Positions 58,284 through 64,000 of a stretch of DNA of 64,000 nt are shown here, in pieces; within the stretch, counting starts at the first letter, position 1, and every line of letters starts with the position of its first letter. The DNA comes from Actinomycetales bacterium. Lineage in GTDB: Bacteria; Actinomycetota; Actinomycetes; Actinomycetales; Cellulomonadaceae. The position numbers and the translations under genes are program-made. Where the stretch lies: contig JAHLLI010000008.1 of the NCBI GenBank assembly GCA_020444245.1, positions 62,001 through 126,000 on the forward strand. Reading direction: 5' to 3'. Under the pieces are notes generated by a model. That model had not been told where the DNA came from. It searched no databases and saw only the letters and a list, made by a program, of their open reading frames with translations.

Positions 58284-58339
58284 GCGAACAAGGGTGCGCG
58301 CTCGACCTGCGGGCGGTACGAGAGCGCACCCTTGTTCGC
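58284..58339. repeat. perfect 16-bp inverted repeat, hairpin between the glycosyltransferase and PadR genes
   Basis: GCGAACAAGGGTGCGC (58284-58299) and its exact reverse complement (58324-58339) flank a 24-base loop. Flanking bases CCAGG on one side and CCTGG on the other extend it with gaps. It lies 33 bases beyond the glycosyltransferase stop on the minus strand and could terminate that transcript, but its stem is long for a terminator and may be a dispersed repeat. Confidence 0.8.
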
Positions 58340-58372
58340 ATGCGTCCTGGTGCGAGGCGCCGGCGGCGGGGG

Positions 58373-59668
58373 TTAGACGACGCGGCGGAGGCGGGGGGCC
58401 TCGTGCAACGGCAGGGCCTCGACCTGGCGGAGGATGCCGTCGAGCACGGCGGTGCGGTCGAACTGCACCGCGTGGGCGCGGGCCAGCGCCGCGCGCCACG
58501 AGCGCTGCGAGCGGTCGAGCGAGAGGACCTCGTCCAGCGCTGCGGCGATCGCGGCGGGGTCGTCGGTGGGCACGATCGTCGCGCAGTCGCCCACGGCCTC
58601 GCCGATCCCGCCGGTGTCGGTGGTGATCACCGGGCCGCCCCCGGAGAGCATGTTCTCCACCAGCGCGATGCCGAAGGTCTCGGTGAACTCCGGGGTCGGC
58701 TTGCTGGGCAGCACGTACGCCGTGCAGCCGGCCATCAGGTGCTGCTTCTCCGCGTCGCCGACGTCGTCGAGGAACACCACCCGGTCCGCGACCGGCGAGG
58801 CGGCGGCGATCGCGTGCAACCGCTCGGCGTCCGGTCCCCGGCCGGCGATCACCAGCGGCATGTCAGGTGCGGCGGTGCTCGCGGCGTAGCCCGCGATGAG
58901 GTCGTCGACGCCCTTCGCCGCGGTCAGCCGGGACAGGTAGAGCACGTACCGGCCGACCTCGAGCCCGCGCCGGGCCAGCACCTCCGGGGTCCGGTCGACG
59001 TCCAGGTCCAGGTACGACTGCACGTCGATCGCGGGGTAGGAGATCGCCACACGCTCGCGGAGCTGCGCGGCGAAGTCGGTGCCGTGCCGGGCGTCGACCT
59101 CGGCGGCCGACGCCACGATCACGTCCTTGGTGTACCGCGACACCGCGAGCAGCACGTCGTGGTCCAGGTAGGAGGTCAGGATGTGGGCCGCCGCGCCCCA
59201 GTGGCCCTCGGCGACCGCGGCGCGCACCACGTTGGTCACGTCCGAGCCCACCGCCTCGGCCACGGTGACCACGGCCGTCGGCAGCCCGGTGGACTCGGCC
59301 ACGCGAAGCGCGTCCGCCACGGCCACCGCGTGCGGCGACAGGTACAGCGCCAGGCACACGGTCGGCACGCCGTCGGTGAACAGCTCGACCAGGCGCCCGG
59401 TGAGGCCCGCGAGGTAGCGGCCGTCGGGCACCTTGTAGTCGCCCACCGGCGCGGGCCGCTCGACCACGACGCCGTCGCGGTAGGGCAGCACCCGGTCGAG
59501 CGGCTTGAGCGGCAGGCCGGTCTGCTCCAGGCGCTCGATGGGCCAGCTCAGGATCCGCACCTCGGAGAAGCCGCGGTCCAGGGCGGCCTCGGCGAGGTTG
59601 CGGGCCTCGCCGGAGTGCCCGCAGATCACGGGGTCGGCGCGGACGACGATGACGAGCCTGCGGTCCAT
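58373..59668 (-). CDS. GT4-type glycosyltransferase
   Basis: 431 residues from ATG 59668 (GGAGACC upstream). A GT-B enzyme: N-terminal Rossmann half, then the donor-binding half with VLYLSRLTAAKGVDDLIAGYA, VIAGRGPDAERL and the EX7E-type motif PEFTETFGIALVENMLSGGGPVITTDTGGIGE (two Glu eight apart). Glycosyltransferases of this family make trehalose-related or envelope glycans. It lies downstream of the GH92 glycosidase, on the same strand, 115 bases away. Confidence 0.88.
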   Translation of the reverse strand: MDRRLVIVVRADPVICGHSGEARNLAEAALDRGFSEVRILSWPIERLEQTGLPLKPLDRVLPYRDGVVVERPAPVGDYKVPDGRYLAGLTGRLVELFTDGVPTVCLALYLSPHAVAVADALRVAESTGLPTAVVTVAEAVGSDVTNVVRAAVAEGHWGAAAHILTSYLDHDVLLAVSRYTKDVIVASAAEVDARHGTDFAAQLRERVAISYPAIDVQSYLDLDVDRTPEVLARRGLEVGRYVLYLSRLTAAKGVDDLIAGYAASTAAPDMPLVIAGRGPDAERLHAIAAASPVADRVVFLDDVGDAEKQHLMAGCTAYVLPSKPTPEFTETFGIALVENMLSGGGPVITTDTGGIGEAVGDCATIVPTDDPAAIAAALDEVLSLDRSQRSWRAALARAHAVQFDRTAVLDGILRQVEALPLHEAPRLRRVV

Positions 59669-59694
59669 GGTGGTCTCCGTCCGTCGGTCTGGTC

Positions 59695-59767
59695 GGGATC
59701 GGTGGGGCGGGGTGGTGCGGATCGGTCTCGGGTCGGTGGGGCGGGTGGAACGGATCGTGTCGGTCTC
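59695..59767. repeat. imperfect tandem repeat between GH92 and glycosyltransferase genes
   Basis: Two units of about 35-38 bases (59695-59729 and 59730-59767) share GGTGGGGCGGG and CGGATCG cores. They fill most of the 115-base gap and may affect translation of the glycosyltransferase gene. Confidence 0.55.
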
Positions 59768-59783
59768 GGTCGGAGGGGCAGGG

Positions 59784-62030
59784 TCAGCGCAGCGGCGCCG
59801 GAGCGGCCGGCGGGGCCGCGACGAGGTGCGGGAACGGGCCGCCGGTCGACTGCGACGGCGGTCGGTGGGCGGGGTCGGTGCCCCACGCGGAGGGTGCCGG
59901 GCCCAGCTCGACCACGAGGCGTCCGCCGCGGTGCAGCTCGGTGCCGGACAGCCACGACCGCTCCAGCGGCTGGCCGTCGAGGCGCACGGCCTGCACGTAC
60001 TGGACAGGTCCGCCGGGCTCGGGCTCGACGAACCCCTCGGTCTCGACGCTCAGCTCACGGTCGCCCACGGCGATGCGGGCCTGGCGCCACGAGGGGGCGT
60101 TCAGCAGCCACAGGCTCTGGCCGGCCACCGGGAACAGGCCGAGCGACGCCCACACGTACCAGGACGACAGCGCACCGGAGTCGTCGTTGCCGGGCAGCCC
60201 GCCGCGTCCGGTGCCGAACTGCTGGTGCACGATCGCGTGCACCACCTCGGCGGTGCGGTCCGGGCGGCCGGCGTACATGTAGGCCCACGGAGCCTCCATG
60301 TCGGGTTCGTTGTTGAGGCCCTCGAACCGGTGCAGCGCGTAGCCGTCGGCCATCTCCTGGGCCGACGGGTGCTCGCCCGGCCAGGTCACCGGCGGTGCGC
60401 CGAAGCCGAAGAACTCGTCGAGCTGGGCGACGAACGCCTCGTCGCCGCCGGACAGCGTGATCCGGGCGGCCATGTCGTGCAGCAGGCGGAAGGAGTAGTT
60501 CCACGCGCCGCCCTCGTAGAACGTCGACTCGCGCAGCAGGCCGGTGGAGTCGAACGCGTTGACCCACTGCGCGGCGAGCGGCTCGAACTGGTCGAGCAGG
60601 GTCAGGTCCCCGAGCCGCTCGGCGATCCGGGCGGTGCACCAGTAGCCGAAGGCCAGGTCGAGGGTGTGGGTGATCGGCTCGGCCCGGCCGCGCAGCAGGA
60701 AGTCCTCGCCGTAGGCCCGGCGCAGGTCGTTGTGCAGGTGGACCAGGGCCCACTCCCAGTCCAGGTGCAGGTCCAGCCCGGCCAGGTCGGCCAGGAACGT
60801 GTGCGCCAGGGCGCTGGCCTGCCGGGAGAACCGGTCCGCGCCGCGCGCCATCCGGTACCCGATGGGGAAGTTCCCCTCCTCCTCGCAGATGTGCAGCAGC
60901 GCCTCGCCCAGCTCGACGGCGCGGTCCGGCAGCAGCGTGGTGAGCAGCGGCAGCTGGGTGCGGTAGATGTCCCACATCGTCGAGATGTCGTACGCGAACG
61001 GCCCGGGCGTGGGCCAGAACGGGCTCTCGTCGACGGCCAGGCACGGCTTGATGAGCGAGTGGTACAGCGCGGTCGACAGCACGGTGGTGCGGTCCTCGGG
61101 CCCCTCGACGGCGACCTTGCCCAGGTGCTCGCGCCACGTGTCCGCCGTGGTCGCGCGCCGCGACGCGAACGACGACGGGCCCGGCCCGCAGTCCGCCTCG
61201 AGGTTGCGCCGGGCCTGCTCGGCGCCGCGCAGCGAGAACCCGATGCGCAGCTCGACCACCTGGCCGGGCTCGCTCGGCCCGGCCCACATCAGGCCGAACG
61301 GTCGCAGCGTGGTGGGCCGGATGTGGTCGAAGTCCAGCCGGGTGCCGCCGGGCATGAGGCGGCGGTCGTACCAGAGCATCTGGCGCCAGGCGGGGGTGTC
61401 GCACTCGACGTGGACGGCCAGTGGGGCGCCCTCCATGACGACCTCACCCTGCGCGACGCCGGGGGCCACCGAGTGCAGGAACGCCCGCAGCGGCACCGTC
61501 CGGCCGTAGGGGATCCCGAGCCCGCCGAGCGAGAAGTCGAGCACCACGCGCGCGTCGTGGTGGCGCGGGAACGTGTACCGGTGCACCGCCGACTTGGGAC
61601 CGACCGTGACTTCGCACCGCACCCCGTTGGACAGCGTCGCGGCGTACCAGCCGGGCTCGGCGCGCTCGTCGGTGAGGTCGTAGAGCGCCCCCAGGTCGTC
61701 CAGCGGCCGGAGCATTGGCGTGACGCGGACGTAGTTGTAGTACTTGCGGATCGCACCGGTGCCGGACTGCTGGAAGTGCGTGAACCCGGACGCGACCTGG
61801 CGGTCGTGCAGGGCGGTGGGCAGGCCCTCGGTGCCCAGGTCGTAGCGCCCGTAGCCGGTGGGGTACGCGCCGGAGTACGCGCACGCCGACACCATGCCCA
61901 GCGGGTGGGTCGCGCCGGGATGGGTGTTGCCGACGAGCGGCTTGGGCGGCCACCAGGTCGCGGCCAGACCGGTCTGCGTCGGCAGGTCGGTCGCCTCGGT
62001 CCCGATGAACGGGTCGACGTGCTCGAACAC
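59784..62030 (-). CDS. GH92 family alpha-mannosidase-like glycosidase
   Basis: 748 residues from GTG 62030 (AGGGGGTGAG upstream). FVDPFIGT at the start, FQQSGTGAIRKYYNYVRV near residue 85, SLIKPCLAVDE, FAYDISTMWDIYRTQLPLLTTLLP, and the catalytic-region GNDDSGALSSWYVWASLGLFPV near residue 645 are GH92 motifs. These calcium-dependent exo-mannosidases trim alpha-1,2/3/4/6 mannose. No signal peptide, so it acts in the cytoplasm, probably on imported or intracellular glycans. Confidence 0.93.
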   Translation of the reverse strand: MFEHVDPFIGTEATDLPTQTGLAATWWPPKPLVGNTHPGATHPLGMVSACAYSGAYPTGYGRYDLGTEGLPTALHDRQVASGFTHFQQSGTGAIRKYYNYVRVTPMLRPLDDLGALYDLTDERAEPGWYAATLSNGVRCEVTVGPKSAVHRYTFPRHHDARVVLDFSLGGLGIPYGRTVPLRAFLHSVAPGVAQGEVVMEGAPLAVHVECDTPAWRQMLWYDRRLMPGGTRLDFDHIRPTTLRPFGLMWAGPSEPGQVVELRIGFSLRGAEQARRNLEADCGPGPSSFASRRATTADTWREHLGKVAVEGPEDRTTVLSTALYHSLIKPCLAVDESPFWPTPGPFAYDISTMWDIYRTQLPLLTTLLPDRAVELGEALLHICEEEGNFPIGYRMARGADRFSRQASALAHTFLADLAGLDLHLDWEWALVHLHNDLRRAYGEDFLLRGRAEPITHTLDLAFGYWCTARIAERLGDLTLLDQFEPLAAQWVNAFDSTGLLRESTFYEGGAWNYSFRLLHDMAARITLSGGDEAFVAQLDEFFGFGAPPVTWPGEHPSAQEMADGYALHRFEGLNNEPDMEAPWAYMYAGRPDRTAEVVHAIVHQQFGTGRGGLPGNDDSGALSSWYVWASLGLFPVAGQSLWLLNAPSWRQARIAVGDRELSVETEGFVEPEPGGPVQYVQAVRLDGQPLERSWLSGTELHRGGRLVVELGPAPSAWGTDPAHRPPSQSTGGPFPHLVAAPPAAPAPLR

Positions 62031-62213
62031 CGCTCACCCCCTGGGGTCCGTGGGCGTCGGCCGGTTGGCCTCGGCCGGGCACAGGGCGGCGCCGACCGTG
62101 GCGCCGACGTTAGGACCGGTCTGTGTCGTGCCTGTTGCCGGGGCGTGACCGTTGGGTCAGGGGTCGCGGCGGTGCTCGGTGCGGCGGACCTCGGTGCAGC
62201 GGTGCGGCGGTGC

Positions 62214-62792
62214 TCAGTGCAGCGACGCGTCGGCCTCGCCGGTGCGCCAGGCGCGGAACCGCACGGTCAGGCCCGCGCGCGTAGGTGCGCAGCAGAAGGG
62301 CCCGGCGCCGGCAGCGACGTCACCCGGGAACGGCGCGACCCGGACCAGGCGCCACGCCTCGCCGGCGACGCGGGCCCGGACCGTCACCGCGTCCCGGCCG
62401 CGGCTGAGTCGCACGGTCGCGGTGCGTCCTGCCCAGTCCGGGACCTGCCCCGTGGACCAGTCCGACAGGCTCAGCGTCACCACCGCGCCGAGCTGGGGGA
62501 CGCCGTCGGACACCTCGACGCCGGCCTTGATCCAGGTGTTGGCGTCGGCGCGCAGCAGGACGCCGGCCTGGTCGAACTGCTCGGTGAGGTCCAGGTCCAC
62601 GTCGACCTCGACCGCCGAGCCCACCGGGAGCGGGGCCAGCAGGCCGTGCGCGTCGTCGTGCACGAAGCCGTAGGCGGTGTGCCGCCACGCGTCGCTGCCC
62701 TCGGCAGCGGTGACGAGCAGGTGGTCGCCGTCGGCGCGGACCTCGACCGGTGGGGTGGTCCAGGTGCCGGCGTCCCAGTCGATGCGTTCCAC
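62214..62792 (-). CDS. DUF1349 (concanavalin-like) protein
   Basis: 192 residues from GTG 62792. DUF1349 marks: DAWRHTAYGFVHDDAHGLLAP, VDVDLDLTEQFDQAGVLLRADANTWIKAGVEVSDG and LVRVAPFPGDVAAGAGPFCCAPTRAGLTVRFRAW. This is a jelly-roll fold common in proteins near glycosidases and sugar operons. It is likely a small sugar-binding or isomerase-like protein. It may share a transcript with GH92, 183 bases downstream. Confidence 0.85.
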   Translation of the reverse strand: MERIDWDAGTWTTPPVEVRADGDHLLVTAAEGSDAWRHTAYGFVHDDAHGLLAPLPVGSAVEVDVDLDLTEQFDQAGVLLRADANTWIKAGVEVSDGVPQLGAVVTLSLSDWSTGQVPDWAGRTATVRLSRGRDAVTVRARVAGEAWRLVRVAPFPGDVAAGAGPFCCAPTRAGLTVRFRAWRTGEADASLH

Positions 62793-62799
62793 GGCCGCC

Positions 62800-62805
62800 A
62801 CGCTA
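62800..62805 (-). promoter_or_regulatory. -10 box of a probable leaderless promoter for the DUF1349 gene
   Basis: TAGCGT on the minus strand ends seven bases before the GTG at 62792; no Shine-Dalgarno is present there. This supports the chosen start over an in-frame GTG three codons upstream. Confidence 0.45.
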
Positions 62806-62869
62806 GCCGGGGTCAGCCTCCCTCCGGGGCCGCGTCGGGGCCGGACCGCGGTCGCGGGCAGCGGGTGGC

Positions 62870-63352
62870 TCAGGGCCGGGCGCGACCCAGGTGCTCGGCG
62901 AGCGCGTCGCACACCTCGCCGGCCGAACCCACCTCGAGGAGCCGGCCCGGGGCGCGGGCGCCGTCGCCGCGCGGCACCCAGGTGCGTAGCGCGACCACCG
63001 GCACGCCGGTGCGCACCGCGAGCGCGAGCTCGGACAGCGTCCCCCACGAGCCGCCCACGCACACCAGCACGTCGCAGGCGCGGACCAGCAGCGCGTTGCG
63101 GATCTCGCCGAGGCCGGTCGGGATGGCCACCGTCAGGCCGTCCGCGGCCCCGTCGCGCGTATCGCCCGGGAGGAGCCCCACCGAGGTCCCGCCCGCGTCG
63201 GCGGCGCCCCGGGCGGCGGCGGCCATCACGCCGTCGAGCCCGCCGCACACCACGACGTGCCCGTGCGCGGCAGCCCAGCGCGCCACGTGCGCCGCGTCGG
63301 CGAGGTCCTGCGGCCGGGCGGCGCTCGGCCCGCTGATCCCGACGTAGCCCAT
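62870..63352 (-). CDS. TIGR00725/LOG-type Rossmann protein
   Basis: 160 residues. GISGPSA at the start, HGHVVVCGGLDGVMAAAARGA, and IRNALLVRACDVLVCVGGSWGTLSELALAVRTGVPVVAL. The GG-x-GT-SE loop is the nucleotide-binding PGGxGTxxE-like motif of the LOG/TIGR00725 group, here GGSWGTLSE. Relatives include molybdenum cofactor carrier and cytokinin-nucleotide hydrolase families; TIGR00725 itself is uncharacterised. Confidence 0.85.
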   Translation of the reverse strand: MGYVGISGPSAARPQDLADAAHVARWAAAHGHVVVCGGLDGVMAAAARGAADAGGTSVGLLPGDTRDGAADGLTVAIPTGLGEIRNALLVRACDVLVCVGGSWGTLSELALAVRTGVPVVALRTWVPRGDGARAPGRLLEVGSAGEVCDALAEHLGRARP

Positions 63353-63405
63353 GTCGCTCCTCCGGTGGTGGACGGCCCCCGCGGGCCGGTTCCCGGCCCT
63401 CGACC

Positions 63406-63411
63406 TAGCAT
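63406..63411 (+). promoter_or_regulatory. -10 box of a probable leaderless promoter
   Basis: TAGCAT is followed by six bases and the GTG at 63418. Confidence 0.5.
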
Positions 63412-63417
63412 GGCGCG

Positions 63418-63924
63418 GTGGACGACTCCCGCGTGCGGCTCTGGCAGTGGCGGCCCGCCTCGAGGGCCGCGGTGCTGGGCTGGTGGGTCGCGACGCTCGC
63501 GGTCTCCGCCGTGCTCGCGGTGCTCGTGGCGATCGTCGTCGGCGTGATCGCCTACGTGGCGAGCGACCCGTCCGACGAGATGCCCGGCCTCGGCGCGCTC
63601 GTGGCGGCGACCGGGGCGCTCGTGGTGGTCGGGTACCTGACGGTGATCGCGGGAGCGGTGCTCCTGGCCCGCCGGTACGTGCCGCCGCAGCGTCGTGGGT
63701 CGGGCTGGACGGCGACGTTCATCGCGACGCTCGTGGTGGCCACGGGACTGCTGGTCCTCGGCTTGGCGCAGGTGAACCAGCTGGTCCTGGCGGTGACCGT
63801 GCCGGCGATCGCGCTCGCGGTGCCCGCGCTGGTGGTCACGCGGGTGCCGGTCGTCGCCCCGCTGCCCGCGCCCGCGTCTCCACCGCCCGGCCCGCCCGCG
63901 GGCTCGGACGTCCCGCAGGAGTGA
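63418..63924 (+). CDS. hypothetical membrane protein, four helices
   Basis: 168 residues from GTG 63418. Four hydrophobic segments (first AVLGWWVATLAVSAVLAVLVAIVVGVIAYVA) with short loops and a Pro-rich cytoplasmic tail (PLPAPASPPPGPPAGSDVPQE). No functional signature. The leaderless promoter fixes the start. Confidence 0.65.
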   Translation: MDDSRVRLWQWRPASRAAVLGWWVATLAVSAVLAVLVAIVVGVIAYVASDPSDEMPGLGALVAATGALVVVGYLTVIAGAVLLARRYVPPQRRGSGWTATFIATLVVATGLLVLGLAQVNQLVLAVTVPAIALAVPALVVTRVPVVAPLPAPASPPPGPPAGSDVPQE

Positions 63925-63937
63925 CAGCATGGAACCC

Positions 63938-64000
63938 GTGACCCAGACCTCCGGCCCCGCCTCGGCCGTCCGGCCGGTGTCCGACCCGGTGGCCATGGCC
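63938..64000 (+). CDS. start of a gene cut by the window edge
   Basis: GTG 63938 follows CAGCAT by seven bases, the same spacing as other leaderless starts here, and gives VTQTSGPASAVRPVSDPVAMA to the window end (21 codons). An ATG three codons earlier (63929) is also possible. Too short to assign. Confidence 0.3.
   Translation, partial: MTQTSGPASAVRPVSDPVAMA

Noticed and set aside
62031-62213. Coding gene or RNA in the gap before GH92
   Set aside because: The stretch has GCGGCGGTGCTC-type simple repeats and no frame with coding character or a start signal.

Overview
The window is high-GC DNA (roughly 74% G+C by eye, third codon positions almost all G or C) with dense, short-spaced genes. 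It carries typical actinomycete families: a DUF222/HNH protein, an LmeA-like DUF2993 protein, a CGNR zinc-finger regulator, a deazaflavin-dependent nitroreductase-like protein, NERD-domain proteins and DUF6318. Many genes appear to be leaderless. Together with a GH92 glycosidase this suggests an actinobacterium of the Micrococcales, most like a Cellulomonas relative. That placement is inference from gene content; no rRNA is present. No rRNA, tRNA, CRISPR array, intact insertion sequence or prophage is visible.

Layout. 1-5.5 kb: the end of sbcD and complete sbcC (double-strand-break nuclease), an LmeA-like lipid-binding protein, deoD and small proteins. 5.6-10.4 kb: a membrane-anchored HNH nuclease, a DUF4190 protein preceded by a probable leader ORF, and an ABC exporter with an M50-like membrane protein. 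10.4-15.5 kb: a degenerate kinase paralogue, a DNA-alkylation repair methyltransferase, a thioredoxin-lipoprotein/CcdA pair and a secreted beta-propeller protein. 15.5-22.6 kb: small transporters and their regulators, a broken peptidase-S66 gene, a glycerophosphodiesterase-like protein that has lost catalytic residues, and several unknown proteins. 22.8-30 kb: an MFS drug exporter, then a probable ethanolamine utilisation locus (permease, GntR regulator, class III aminotransferase-fold phospho-lyase, divergent kinase and HAD phosphatase). 30-34.6 kb: a MarR-controlled ABC exporter and the DUF222/HNH protein. 34.8-39.7 kb: an accessory stretch with MazEF-like and VapBC-like toxin-antitoxin pairs, secreted proteins of unknown function and four DnaA-box-like sites. 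39.7-46.2 kb: a helicase-associated-family protein without its usual C-terminal domain, a NERD-UvrD helicase, and an unusual cytochrome b6-like operon with a cysteine-free partner protein. 46.2-54.9 kb: RecQ, a glutamine amidotransferase-like protein, a large EAL-GAF-GGDEF cyclic-di-GMP protein and DUF4190-like proteins. 54.9-58.2 kb: a GntR-ABC cassette, a nuclease-dead NERD relative and a PadR regulator. 58.3-64 kb: a GT4 glycosyltransferase, a cytoplasmic GH92 glycosidase, a DUF1349 protein, a TIGR00725/LOG-type protein and a small membrane protein.

Genes that appear to work together: SbcC/SbcD; the thioredoxin lipoprotein with CcdA; permease, regulator, lyase and kinase for ethanolamine through phosphoethanolamine; MarR with the ABC exporter; GntR with the ABC cassette; CGNR with EamA; and the three-gene cytochrome b operon. 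The cytochrome b operon and the ethanolamine locus are the best candidates for systems that deserve follow-up. The cytochrome b module has b6-type haem histidine spacing, but its neighbours contain no cysteine, so they can hold neither haem c nor a Rieske cluster.
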